Positions 22,780 to 31,566 of a stretch of 64,000 nt of DNA are shown one piece after another; position 1 is the stretch's first letter, and each line of letters starts with the position of its first letter. Source of the DNA: a bacterium (GTDB taxonomy: Bacteria > Patescibacteriota > Saccharimonadia > Saccharimonadales > Saccharimonadaceae); contig SFVX01000001.1 in assembly GCA_004561445.1 (NCBI GenBank), positions 1 to 64,000 of the forward strand, read 5' to 3'. The notes below the pieces were generated by a model. The model did no database searches, had not been told where the DNA came from, and was given only the letters and a program-made list of their open reading frames with translations. The position numbers and the translations under genes are program-made.

Positions 22780-24773
22780 TAGTTAAGAGTGGTTAGGCGT
22801 TGATATTTTTGAATAGCAGAGCTTAACTCTTTATATTCTAACACATTATAGCCTTTTTGTAAAAACTCCTTAACCTTAATATCGGCAGCATGGACCAGCT
22901 TCGTGTCAGTAATAGTTGCAATACGAAGATCGAGTGCGCCATGCTGAAGCGAGCCATAGATTTCGCCTGGGCCACGAAGTTTTAAATCAACCTCGGCAAG
23001 ATAGAAACCATCTTGTGAGCCTTCAATTTCACGTAGGCGCCTAGACGGCGCATCCTTAGAATTTATAAGATAGCAATATGACGCTGCGCTGCCACGCCCT
23101 ACGCGACCGCGAAGCTGATGCAGCTGCGAAAGGCCATATTGATCAGCATCCGCAATTGCCATGACGGTAGCGTTCGGAACATTTACACCAACTTCTACAA
23201 CAGTAGTACTTACAAGCACATCGATTTCACCCTTCGAAAAACGCGTCATAATATCGTCTTTTTCATCGGGCTTCATACGTCCATGTAATAACTCTACGGT
23301 ATAGCCATTTAGCATCTTTGCGATGCGCTTAAACTCTTTTTTGACAGACGAAAGTTCACTTGCTGAGCTATCCTCGATTTTTTTACAAATATAATAAACT
23401 TGATGTTTTAGCTCGAGTTCTTTTTTGATGTCACGCCACATTTGTTCTTCGGCGGCCTTGGCGACTATTTTGGTCGTAATAGCCTGGCGACCAGCCGGAA
23501 GTTGATCGAGAATCGATACTTCAAGATCGCCGAAAATCGTTAGCTGTAGCGAGCGCGGAATCGGCGTTGCCGTCATTGATAATAGATGCGGCATACTACG
23601 AGCCTTAGATAACAGCTTTTGGCGCTGAGCCACGCCAAAACGATGTTGTTCATCAATAATCGCCAGTCCAAGACGAGCAAATTTCGTATCGTCTGTAATT
23701 AATGCGTGCGTGCCAATTACTAAATCGACTTCGCCAGCCGCGATGTGCTTTTTGAGCTCAGCTTTATGCTTAGTTGAGCCAGTTAATAGCGCAATACTAA
23801 GCTCTTTGCCGAATGTTTTTGATAAGGATTCGGCGTGCTGGGCCGCTAGTACTTCAGTCGGAGCCATGATAACCGTCTGAAAACCAGCTTTGGCTGCCAC
23901 AAATGCGCTAAGCGCAGCGACCATAGTTTTACCCGCGCCAACGTCGCCCTGCAAGAGGCGATTCATTGGCGTTTCGGATGCCATATCTTGAATAATTTCC
24001 CAAGTTGCGCGGCGCTGAGCGTCAGTTAATTTAAAAGGCAAGGTTGCTATAAACTTTTTAAGCGCTTCAATGTCGGCGACGATAGGTTCGGTTTTGAGAC
24101 GTTTATTCTCTTCTCTATTTAGTCTAGATGCAAGCAGCAAACAAAACAACTCTTCCTCCGCTAAATAGTCACGACCTTTTTTAGCGTCTGCCTCACTTTC
24201 GGGAAAATGCACGCTCAAGAAAGCGTCAGCACGACCAGGTAGATTCGGAATCATATCATCGCTAAGTGCGAGTTGATTTTTGCAGGCACCAATAAACTTC
24301 TTAAAGTCTGGCGATTTTAGCGAGCCAGTAGCGCGATAAATAGGTTGCAACTCGTCGGACTTAGCCTTATCAATATCGCCAGCCAGCGTAACGGAAGGAT
24401 TCGAGAGCTGATAATGTCCATACGAAAACTCCATTTTACCCGAAAAATAAAAATCGCGATGATCATCGAGCTGTTTTGCGCGGTAGGGCTGGTTAAACCA
24501 GATTGCACGAATTGCGCCAGAGTCATCGCGCAAGACTGCCTCGGTTATTGTGAGACGACCACGACGAGAGCTGTGCACATCGTCAACTTTTGCCTTAATT
24601 GTCACTTGGCCCGGGCGTAAATCTGAGATTTTTTGAGCTTGTTGATAGTTCTCATAGGTGCGTGGCAAATAATACGCTAAGTCTCGAAGCGTAAAAATGC
24701 CAGCTTTATTTAGAAGCTCGGCCGTTTTTGGGCCAACGCCTTTAATGTCTTCGATGGGCGAAGATAAAACCAT
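22779..24773 (-). CDS. recG: ATP-dependent DNA helicase RecG
   Basis: 664 residues, near the short end of the family. Order: wedge/OB domain at about 1-180 (IKGVGPKTAELLNKAGIFTL), Walker A LLQGDVGAGKTMVAAL at about 275, DEXH box LAIIDEQHRFGVAQRQ at about 370, SMTATPIPRSL motif III, and motif VI QLRGRVGRG. RecG remodels stalled replication forks and Holliday junctions. It begins 4 bp after the trmD stop on the same strand. Confidence 0.97.
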   Translation of the reverse strand: MVLSSPIEDIKGVGPKTAELLNKAGIFTLRDLAYYLPRTYENYQQAQKISDLRPGQVTIKAKVDDVHSSRRGRLTITEAVLRDDSGAIRAIWFNQPYRAKQLDDHRDFYFSGKMEFSYGHYQLSNPSVTLAGDIDKAKSDELQPIYRATGSLKSPDFKKFIGACKNQLALSDDMIPNLPGRADAFLSVHFPESEADAKKGRDYLAEEELFCLLLASRLNREENKRLKTEPIVADIEALKKFIATLPFKLTDAQRRATWEIIQDMASETPMNRLLQGDVGAGKTMVAALSAFVAAKAGFQTVIMAPTEVLAAQHAESLSKTFGKELSIALLTGSTKHKAELKKHIAAGEVDLVIGTHALITDDTKFARLGLAIIDEQHRFGVAQRQKLLSKARSMPHLLSMTATPIPRSLQLTIFGDLEVSILDQLPAGRQAITTKIVAKAAEEQMWRDIKKELELKHQVYYICKKIEDSSASELSSVKKEFKRIAKMLNGYTVELLHGRMKPDEKDDIMTRFSKGEIDVLVSTTVVEVGVNVPNATVMAIADADQYGLSQLHQLRGRVGRGSAASYCYLINSKDAPSRRLREIEGSQDGFYLAEVDLKLRGPGEIYGSLQHGALDLRIATITDTKLVHAADIKVKEFLQKGYNVLEYKELSSAIQKYQRLTTLN

Positions 24774-24776
24774 TTT

Positions 24777-25436
24777 CTAGTCTTCCGCAGGTTTATTTGG
24801 AGCATTTTCGGCGCGCCAAGTAGCAATAGCGCCATGATTACCAGATAGCAAAACCTCTGGCACTTTTAGCCCTCGAAACTCAGCTGGTTTCGTATATTGT
24901 GGATACTCATAATTATCGCCGTCGCTAAAGCTTTCGATCTCAGCAGATTGCTCGCCACCAAGCACGCCCGGAATTAGACGCACAATACTATCAATCACAG
25001 TCATAGTCGGAAGCTCACCACCGGTCAAAATAAATTTACCAACAGAGAGCTGATGGTCTACGAGCGTCAAAATACGCTCATCGTAGCCTTCGTAATGTGG
25101 ACAAATAAAAATGTAGTTTTTACCAGATTCAGCATAACGAACGGCGTCAGATTGTTCCCAAATTTTACCTTTCGGCGTCATTAAAACGACTTCAGCATCA
25201 GGGTTTTTGGCCTTTGCGGCCTCCACGGCGGCAAAAATTGGCTCGACGCGAAGAAGCATTCCGTCGCCACCACCATACGGAGTATCATCAACCTGATGGC
25301 GTGGGCCGATGCCGAAATCGCGTAAGTTAATAAGTTCAAATTCGACTAAGCCACGATCCTGAGCCTTCCAAAGCATCGAGGTATTAAAAACCTTATCAAA
25401 CATCTCTGGAAAGAGTGTAATTACGGTGAATTTCAT
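24777..25436 (-). CDS. trmD: tRNA (guanine(37)-N1)-methyltransferase
   Basis: 219 residues; N-terminal VITLFPEMFDKVFNTSMLW is typical. The trefoil-knot SAM site is readable as ICPHYEGYDERIL and VGKFILTGGELPTM. The linker to the C-terminal domain includes PEVLLSGNHGAIATWR. It methylates G37 of tRNAs and prevents +1 frameshifting. ATG overlaps the grpE TGA (ATGA), so the two are translationally coupled. This also shows that TGA is a stop in this organism. Confidence 0.96.
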   Translation of the reverse strand: MKFTVITLFPEMFDKVFNTSMLWKAQDRGLVEFELINLRDFGIGPRHQVDDTPYGGGDGMLLRVEPIFAAVEAAKAKNPDAEVVLMTPKGKIWEQSDAVRYAESGKNYIFICPHYEGYDERILTLVDHQLSVGKFILTGGELPTMTVIDSIVRLIPGVLGGEQSAEIESFSDGDNYEYPQYTKPAEFRGLKVPEVLLSGNHGAIATWRAENAPNKPAED

Positions 25437-26011
25437 GACTTTGAGACTCGCACCATAGCCGTACGCAGAACTTCGTCACCATAATAGTAACCAGCGCGCA
25501 AAGTCTCGGCAATAGTTTCTTTGTCGCCGTCGCCATCAACGCTGATTGCTTCATGCAAGTCTGGATTAAATTCAGTACCAATCGCTGAGTCGATTTTTTG
25601 AAGGCCAATGCTTTTAAGTGTCTTCTCGAAGTTCTTTGAAAGCGGAGACAGAACTTCTGGTTGAGCTTGAATCGCGCGTTCGAAGTCGTCGATTAGTGGT
25701 AAGATTTTCTTTACCGTATCGAGCTTTGCGTAATTGCGATCTTGCTCGCGTTGAATATCGTTTTGGCGGCGAAAATTTTCAAAATCAGCACGCGTGCGCT
25801 GTAAGTCGTTGATTAGCTCAGCGATTTTTGCATCTTGCTGCTCATCGACGGGATTTTTGCGTTTCATGTTTTTCGCAGCCTCAATAACGGCCTCGCCGCG
25901 ATCCTCGGCAGCAGCTTCTTGATCCGCCTCGGTTGTAACCTGCTCAGTAGAATCTGTTTTTGCTTCTTGGTTATCTTCGATAGTATCTAGGTTTATATTA
26001 TTGTCGTTCAT
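25433..26011 (-). CDS. grpE: Nucleotide exchange factor GrpE
   Basis: 192 residues with an acidic disordered N-terminus, long coiled-coil helix (IAELINDLQRTRADFENFRR) and the C-terminal beta domain (IGTEFNPDLHEAISV, then TIAETLRAGYYYGDEVLRTA). It drives ADP release from DnaK, which is not in this window. GGAGG precedes the ATG and the gene overlaps the hrcA end by 14 bp, so it is under HrcA control. Confidence 0.96.
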   Translation of the reverse strand: MNDNNINLDTIEDNQEAKTDSTEQVTTEADQEAAAEDRGEAVIEAAKNMKRKNPVDEQQDAKIAELINDLQRTRADFENFRRQNDIQREQDRNYAKLDTVKKILPLIDDFERAIQAQPEVLSPLSKNFEKTLKSIGLQKIDSAIGTEFNPDLHEAISVDGDGDKETIAETLRAGYYYGDEVLRTAMVRVSKS

Positions 26012-26747
26012 AAATAATTTCCTCCAACATTAATCCTGCGTGACGAACTAGCGACATGACGCGCTTGTACGACTGACGAGTCGGACCAAGTACGCCAATA
26101 TAACTGCGATCAGAATAAGGCGAACAGAAGCGCGAAATAATCAGCGAGACATCCGAAGACTTGCCAACCGGATTTTCGGTACCAATATAGACGTTAATTG
26201 CCTCATTGGGTGAAACTTCATTTAGCCAAGGTTTTAGCTGGTCGAGCAATTTGCCTACTGCCTGCACGCGGGAACTTTGGGCAAATTCTGGCTGCGAGAA
26301 CAACCCACCAAAGCCAGAAATATAAAGTTGGTCGCCGACAGTAGCTAGGCCAAGATTGCCAGTTAGATCCACGAGACTATCAACGGCAGCACGAATTGCA
26401 TAATCGGCGCGCGTTTGAGCCTGAATGCGCGTAGCGAGTGCGCGCGTCTGACGGTTGCTACCTTCGGTAATCTTTTGTTGCTCAGAGCGAGGCTTATGAG
26501 CGTCTCTTTCAAGCTTCTCTTGTAGTGAGTTAACATACATGCGATATCCGGCATCGGTCGGGATACGTCCAGCTGAAGTGTGTGGTTGCATAATATAGCC
26601 CATCGCTTCAAGTTTACCCATCTCTGCGCGAATAGTCGCAGATGAGACGTCGAAAAGTTTTGCGAGCGTTACGCTGCCAACCGGAGCCGCCATTTCGGCG
26701 TATTCTTCGATAATTGCATAAAGAATTTCGCGTTGACGATCTGTCAT
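25998..26747 (-). CDS. hrcA: Heat-inducible transcription repressor HrcA
   Basis: 249 residues, shorter than the usual roughly 340. N-terminal winged helix: MTDRQREILYAIIEEY, VGSVTLAKLFDVSSATIRAEMG, and the LEAMGYIMQPHTSAGRIPTD signature. The C-terminal part is a reduced GAF-like domain ending in SYKRVMSLVRHAG. It represses chaperone genes by binding CIRCE operators. A degenerate CIRCE lies just upstream of its own start, and a good one controls hsp20 at 3100-3126. TAAAAT at 26754-26759 is 6 nt before the ATG, so its mRNA is probably leaderless. Confidence 0.96.
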   Translation of the reverse strand: MTDRQREILYAIIEEYAEMAAPVGSVTLAKLFDVSSATIRAEMGKLEAMGYIMQPHTSAGRIPTDAGYRMYVNSLQEKLERDAHKPRSEQQKITEGSNRQTRALATRIQAQTRADYAIRAAVDSLVDLTGNLGLATVGDQLYISGFGGLFSQPEFAQSSRVQAVGKLLDQLKPWLNEVSPNEAINVYIGTENPVGKSSDVSLIISRFCSPYSDRSYIGVLGPTRQSYKRVMSLVRHAGLMLEEIIYERQ

Positions 26748-26765
26748 ACTTTTATTTTAACGCTT

Positions 26766-26792
26766 TTAGCACTCTATGGCAAGGTTTGCTAG
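26766..26792 (-). promoter_or_regulatory. Degenerate CIRCE upstream of hrcA
   Basis: Left arm TTAGCACTC matches the consensus exactly; after 9 bp the right arm is GTTTGCTAG (6 of 9 matches to GAGTGCTAA). It lies over the -35 position of the predicted hrcA promoter, fitting autoregulation. Confidence 0.65.
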
Positions 26793-26803
26793 TTTTAGAC
26801 TAA

Positions 26804-26833
26804 AACACCCCTGTTATCAGGGGCATTTTTTAT
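26804..26833 (-). terminator. Terminator of the 26830 gene
   Basis: CCCCTG-ATAA-CAGGGG stem; T-rich on both strands, overlapping the stop region of 26830. Confidence 0.7.
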
Positions 26834-28140
26834 TTATTGCCAGGAATCTTATAGTATTTATTATTGCCTTTTAATTCTGCTACTAATTTCTCGCGCTGCA
26901 GGCGGCTAAGCTCACCCCAGAAGCTAATCTTATTAGCTGGGACAATACTACCATTTGCGTCATAATATTTCACTATATTACCATTTCCGGAAACATAAAT
27001 CAGGATACCATCTCGCGTAAAGAGGTTATCGCCATCATTGACAATGAGAAACGCTTTACTGGAGCCGGATGTGTACGCACGGCGTTCATTATTTGCTTCA
27101 TATCCGATGAAATAGCCATCGTGCATAAATACACGCTCGCTACCCCGAAGAATACTCTTGCCAGTCAAAAGGTCGACGACGCTATATTCGTTCGGAGACG
27201 ATGTACTCGCAATAATGTACTGGTCTGTAATCCAAGCCATGTCGCCATAAATATCGCTATTTTTTGGATCGGTATAGAACTTGTCGTAGTGATAGTCTAC
27301 AACCATGCGATTATCAGAAATTGAAAAGAGTCCACTCTTGTCAGAAACCGGGTCTAGCACAGCGTAAACTTTCTTGCCCCAATTGAAACTCTTGATAGAG
27401 TTATATTCTTGATCGTCGATCGTAATTGGAGTGGCGGTAGAATCTTGCTTATTATAGATGATGTAGCCTTCATCACGCAGAATAATGCGGCCGTCTGGCA
27501 TATCATCCATGCGAGTGCATTTTTCGGTCTTACATTGATAGCCATCAATTACGCTGAGCTTTATTTTATCACCATCGCCCTGTTGGCCACCGGTTTGGAT
27601 GCCACCACGAGATGTATTTAAAATCTGAACCAATAAGAATACTAACACGCCAAGAAATGCAATACCAAATATACCGAGTGCAATATAAACGCCAATACGC
27701 TTTGCGGCTTTTTGACGTTTTACAGCACGTTCTTGACGCTGAATCTCCGCCGCATAAGCATTTGCCTTAGCTAATTCGTCAGCCGACATTTCGCGCTGAG
27801 ACTCGACGAGAGACTTGGTTTGCAGATTAACAAGATTCGGCTTGACGATAAATTTATCGGCCGAGTTTTCCGACTGAGAGCTCGTCTCTACGGTTGGTTG
27901 GGAGGTAGGCTCCTGCGCCTCAGGTTGGGCTGGAGTTGGCTCAACGGGAGCCTTAATTGCCTGACCGTAATTAGCTTGCGGCATCACAACGCCAGTCGTA
28001 GGATCGATGGGCGCGCTTTGCGGAGTATTTTGTCCGCTAGAAATAACTTGCTGACCCGCATTTGGATCATATGAGCCAAATTGACCCGAAAAGTTAGCTG
28101 GATTTGGCGAAAAACCACCATTCGCATTCTGATTATCCAT
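26830..28140 (-). CDS. Single-pass membrane protein with beta-rich outer domain
   Basis: 436 residues. The N-terminal 100 are Pro/Gln/Asn/Ser-rich. A charged helix (ANAYAAEIQRQERAVKRQ) leads to one transmembrane segment (IGVYIALGIFGIAFLGVLVF). The outer part has repeated short strands like a propeller (DGRIILRDEGYIIYN, KVYAVLDPVSDKSGLFSI, DMAWITDQYIIAS, DGYFIGYEANNERRAY) and one nearby cysteine pair (YQCKTEKC). No named family. Its -10 (ATTATA on plus, 28150-28155) overlaps that of the divergent gene at 28164. Confidence 0.7.
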   Translation of the reverse strand: MDNQNANGGFSPNPANFSGQFGSYDPNAGQQVISSGQNTPQSAPIDPTTGVVMPQANYGQAIKAPVEPTPAQPEAQEPTSQPTVETSSQSENSADKFIVKPNLVNLQTKSLVESQREMSADELAKANAYAAEIQRQERAVKRQKAAKRIGVYIALGIFGIAFLGVLVFLLVQILNTSRGGIQTGGQQGDGDKIKLSVIDGYQCKTEKCTRMDDMPDGRIILRDEGYIIYNKQDSTATPITIDDQEYNSIKSFNWGKKVYAVLDPVSDKSGLFSISDNRMVVDYHYDKFYTDPKNSDIYGDMAWITDQYIIASTSSPNEYSVVDLLTGKSILRGSERVFMHDGYFIGYEANNERRAYTSGSSKAFLIVNDGDNLFTRDGILIYVSGNGNIVKYYDANGSIVPANKISFWGELSRLQREKLVAELKGNNKYYKIPGNK

Positions 28141-28149
28141 ATGTTATAG

Positions 28150-28157
28150 ATTATAAT
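28150..28157. promoter_or_regulatory. Overlapping divergent -10 elements
   Basis: The 23 bp between the two start codons hold TATAAT on plus (28152-28157, 6 nt before ATG 28164) and TATAAT on minus (28150-28155, 9 nt before ATG 28140). They share four bases, so polymerase can serve only one direction at a time, and each -35 must lie inside the other gene. Confidence 0.7.
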
Positions 28158-28163
28158 ATATTT

Positions 28164-28817
28164 ATGGAAGAAAAAATTAATTTAATTAAGCGTTGGCTAG
28201 GGACCGGAAGTATAAACATATTTGGTATGCCTTTTTCCGGAAAAGATACCGTTGGAGTGCGCCTAGCCCAAGATTTGGACGGACGTTTTTTGAGCTCCGG
28301 GCTGATCATGCGAGCCGCCGAGGAAAACGATAAAGATTTACTCCGCGAGATGAACCAAGGGTTACTTGCTTCGACAGACAAATTCCGCGACATTGTTTTA
28401 CCTTATTTTAAGATTGCGGAATTGCGCGATTTTCCGCTTATCCTAAGTAGCGTGGGGCGCTGGGAAGGCGAAGAATACGACGTTATAAAAGCTGCCGAAG
28501 AATCTAGACATCCAATCAAAGCCGTCATTTTACTCAATATTTCAGAAGCCGAGATCCGTAACCGCTGGGAAGCTGCTCAAACTTTGCAAGATAGAGGTGC
28601 ACGCGAAGACGACAAAGTTCGCTCGGTGCTTGATAAGCGCATCGCGGAATTTATCGAAAAAACAATGCCAGTGATTCAAACTTACCAAAAGCGCGGCATC
28701 TTGTTGCCAGTAAATGGACACACCGATCGCGAGAGCGTCTACACACAAGTCATCGACCAACTTGCAAAATTCGCAATGCAAGACAGCGACTTTAATCGCG
28801 AAATTCCGCTTCAATAA
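28164..28817 (+). CDS. Adenylate kinase-like nucleoside monophosphate kinase
   Basis: 217 residues from ATG 28164 (MEEKINLIKRWLG), chosen over an upstream in-frame start inside the neighbouring gene because of the leaderless -10. P-loop FGMPFSGKDTVG at about residues 20-31, then LSSGLIMRAAEE and the NMP-binding region. RWEGEEYDVIKAA matches the family's substrate-end segment. The Arg-rich QDRGAREDD stands where the short lid is found; no zinc-type LID. It likely phosphorylates a (d)NMP; which one cannot be told. Confidence 0.75.
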   Translation: MEEKINLIKRWLGTGSINIFGMPFSGKDTVGVRLAQDLDGRFLSSGLIMRAAEENDKDLLREMNQGLLASTDKFRDIVLPYFKIAELRDFPLILSSVGRWEGEEYDVIKAAEESRHPIKAVILLNISEAEIRNRWEAAQTLQDRGAREDDKVRSVLDKRIAEFIEKTMPVIQTYQKRGILLPVNGHTDRESVYTQVIDQLAKFAMQDSDFNREIPLQ

Positions 28818-28846
28818 AAAACACCGCCTCTAGGCGGTATTTTTTA
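28818..28846 (+). terminator. Bidirectional terminator
   Basis: ACACCGCC / GGCGGTAT stem flanked by A- and T-runs, between the converging kinase gene and lepA. Confidence 0.8.
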
Positions 28847-30652
28847 ATCTCGTTTCAGCATAACCGTAAAGGCTTCACTCGGAATATCCACCTTGCCGAA
28901 GCGCTTCATGCGAGCTTTACCTCGCTTTTGCTTCTCGACAAGTTTTGCTTTACGATCGCGATCACCAGTATGAATTTTTACCGTCACGTCTTTACGGAAG
29001 GCGCCGAGTGTCTCGCGAGCAATAATGCGAGCTCCGATAGCGGCTTGCAATGCGACTTCAAAGTTTTGGCGCGGAATTACTTCTTTAAGCTTCTTCGTAA
29101 CTGTGCGACCAATCGCGTCCGCCTCGCTGCGATGTGCCATGACAGAGAGCGCATCAACACGCTCGCCGGCGACTAGAAAATCCACACGCACGAGATCTTC
29201 GGCCTGATAACCAGCAAGTTCATAATTAAATGACGCATAGCCAGAGGTTGAAGACTTAAGTTGATCGTAGAAATCAGTCAAAAGGTTTGCCATTGGCGCC
29301 TCAAAATTGATTATAGCGCGCGTATCAATGTAAGAAATATTTTTTTGACGGCCACGTTTTGTGATGATGAGATCGAGAATTGCGCCAATATACTCTTTCG
29401 GAGTGATAATTTCGCCTTTTACCCATGGTTCACAAATCTCAAGAATCTTAGTTGCGTCAGGTAGACTAGACGCCGAGCGAATATCGAGTTCTTCGCCAGA
29501 CGTCATCGTAACACGATAATCAGTAGAAGGATTAGTTACAATAAGATCTAGTTTAAATTCACGCTCCAAGCGTTCTCGAATAATATCCATATGCAATAGG
29601 CCCAAAAAGCCGATACGTAAGCCAAAGCCAAGTACAGGAGAGTTCTCTGGCTCGTATTGGAGTGCTGAATCCGACAAAGCAAGCTTTTCTAGTGCTTCTT
29701 TAAGATCATTATATTGGTCATTAGATACTGGGAAAAATCCCGCATAAACAAAAGGATGGACATTTTTGTAGCCCGGAAGCGCGAGCTTGGTTGGATTCTT
29801 AGTCAAAGTGACCGTATCGCCAACTTTTGCTTCACGCGTAGCTTTTAGATTCGTAACAATATAGCCAATTTCGCCGGCCTTTAGTTCATCACGAGGCGAC
29901 ATCTTTGGATTTAGGATACCAACTTCGAGCGCAATATCATTTGATCCGGTCGCCATCATGTGAATGTTGGCGTTTTTTGAAAGCGTGCCACTAAACATGC
30001 GAATATATAAAATAACGCCACGATAATCATCGAAATAACTATCAAAAATCAAGGCGCGCATTGAATCACTGTTCTTATCGGCAACTTCTTTCGTTTCACC
30101 AGCACTATGTCTTGGCGCAGGAATGCGATCAATAATCGCATCGAGAACTTCGTCGACATGCTCACCAGTTTTAGCGGAAACCTTAATAATCTCATCCTCG
30201 GAACAACCTAGTAAGTTTATTATCTCCGCTGAAACACGCGGAACATCACTAGCTGGCAAATCGATTTTGTTAATGACTGGAATAATAGTAAGATCTTGTT
30301 CGAGTGCAAGATAAACATTCGCAAGCGTCTGCGCCTGAATGCCCTGCGTAGCATCAACCACCAAAATGGCGCCCTCTACAGCTTGCAGAGAACGTGATAC
30401 CTCGTAGGAAAAATCTACATGCCCTGGTGTATCAATCAAATTTAGCGTATAGCCCTTATAGGACATACAAACTGGCGTAAGTTTGATTGTGATTCCCTTT
30501 TCGCGCTCGAGCTCCATACTATCAAGAAGCTGCGATTTCATTTCGCGTTTGGTCACGGTGCCAGTAATTTCCAGCATGCGATCAGCGAGAGTAGATTTTC
30601 CGTGGTCAATATGCGCAATAATACAAAAATTGCGAATTTTATCTGTATTCAC
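28844..30652 (-). CDS. lepA: Elongation factor 4 (LepA)
   Basis: 602 residues, full length. GTPase motifs: AHIDHGKSTLADR (G1), ITIKLTPV (G2 region), IDTPGHVDF (G3), NKIDLPASD (G4), SAKTGEHV (G5). It has the LepA-specific C-terminal domain ending KQKRGKARMKRFGKVDIPSE. This ribosomal GTPase back-translocates or reactivates stalled ribosomes. It follows uppP by 44 bp on the same strand without an intervening terminator. Confidence 0.97.
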   Translation of the reverse strand: MNTDKIRNFCIIAHIDHGKSTLADRMLEITGTVTKREMKSQLLDSMELEREKGITIKLTPVCMSYKGYTLNLIDTPGHVDFSYEVSRSLQAVEGAILVVDATQGIQAQTLANVYLALEQDLTIIPVINKIDLPASDVPRVSAEIINLLGCSEDEIIKVSAKTGEHVDEVLDAIIDRIPAPRHSAGETKEVADKNSDSMRALIFDSYFDDYRGVILYIRMFSGTLSKNANIHMMATGSNDIALEVGILNPKMSPRDELKAGEIGYIVTNLKATREAKVGDTVTLTKNPTKLALPGYKNVHPFVYAGFFPVSNDQYNDLKEALEKLALSDSALQYEPENSPVLGFGLRIGFLGLLHMDIIRERLEREFKLDLIVTNPSTDYRVTMTSGEELDIRSASSLPDATKILEICEPWVKGEIITPKEYIGAILDLIITKRGRQKNISYIDTRAIINFEAPMANLLTDFYDQLKSSTSGYASFNYELAGYQAEDLVRVDFLVAGERVDALSVMAHRSEADAIGRTVTKKLKEVIPRQNFEVALQAAIGARIIARETLGAFRKDVTVKIHTGDRDRKAKLVEKQKRGKARMKRFGKVDIPSEAFTVMLKRD

Positions 30653-30696
30653 GAATATATTTTAACACATTGTCAAGGGGTGGCGCCAGCTTTTAA

Positions 30697-31500
30697 TCAG
30701 GCGAGTAGGACAAAAATTAGGATGATTATCGCCATCACGACGCGATACCAGCCAAAAGCCTGTAGGGATTCTTTTTTGCGCAAATATTTCAAGACAAAGT
30801 TAATTGCCACCATGCCTGATGCAAAAGCAATGACATTAGATAGTAGTAATGTGCCCCAGTTGGCCGCCATATACGCGCGCGAATCACTAGAAATAAAAGA
30901 CATCAAGACTACGCCACACATAATCGGAATACTCGCAAGGAAAGAGTAATCTGCAGCAGCACGACTATTTAAACCGACAAGTCGCCCCGCAACGATAGTA
31001 GAGCCACTACGCGAAACACCAGGAATAAGCGCGAAAGTCTGAGCGAGGCCAATATAGAGTGCGCGAAGTGGCGTTAGAGAGTTTTCATCTTTGAGCTTGC
31101 TCATATGTGGCAGCTTGTCGATGATAATCATTAAAATACCGATGATTCCCATGGCGCACATTATTGTAATAAGGCTCGAGAAGAAAGGCGCATTTTCGAT
31201 CAGTTTTTTGAGTAAAAGCGCAGCGATGACAGCTGGAATAGATGTAATAACGAGATTAAGAAATAACTTATAATTATGCTTCTTGAAAATATCAACGCAA
31301 ATCTCGCAAATACGTTTGCGATAAAAGAACAACAAAGCTGCAAGCGTACCGAAATTTATAAACTCAATAAAAAGATGAAAATCCGATGTTCTCCCACCAA
31401 GAATCTCTTGAATAATTTCGAGATGACCAGAACTGGATACGGGAATAAATTCGGTCAGGCCTTGAGTGAGTCCTAATATTACACTGTGTATAACATCCAT
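30697..31500 (-). CDS. uppP: Undecaprenyl-diphosphatase (BacA/UppP)
   Basis: 267 residues from ATG 31500 (MDVIHSVILGLTQGLTEFIP), selected because TGCTATAAT ends 6 nt upstream. Catalytic motifs (E/Q)xxxE as TQGLTEFIPVSSSGHLEI and PGxSRSG as LIPGVSRSGSTIVAG are intact, in a polytopic membrane protein. It recycles C55-PP to the lipid carrier used for peptidoglycan synthesis, and confers basal bacitracin tolerance. A decayed relative lies at 1001-1194. TGA stop. Confidence 0.96.
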   Translation of the reverse strand: MDVIHSVILGLTQGLTEFIPVSSSGHLEIIQEILGGRTSDFHLFIEFINFGTLAALLFFYRKRICEICVDIFKKHNYKLFLNLVITSIPAVIAALLLKKLIENAPFFSSLITIMCAMGIIGILMIIIDKLPHMSKLKDENSLTPLRALYIGLAQTFALIPGVSRSGSTIVAGRLVGLNSRAAADYSFLASIPIMCGVVLMSFISSDSRAYMAANWGTLLLSNVIAFASGMVAINFVLKYLRKKESLQAFGWYRVVMAIIILIFVLLA

Positions 31501-31532
31501 ATGTTTATTATAGCAAAAATAGATGAGAAACA

Positions 31533-31566
31533 AAAAGTAGCACCTTTTACGGTGCTACTTTTTTAT
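31533..31566 (-). terminator. Terminator of the rpoBC operon
   Basis: AAGTAGCACC / GGTGCTACTT with T-runs on both strands; directly after rpoC. Confidence 0.85.

Noticed and set aside
31276..31476. 66-codon plus-strand ORF inside uppP
   Set aside because: Antisense to a well-conserved gene and without ribosome binding site.
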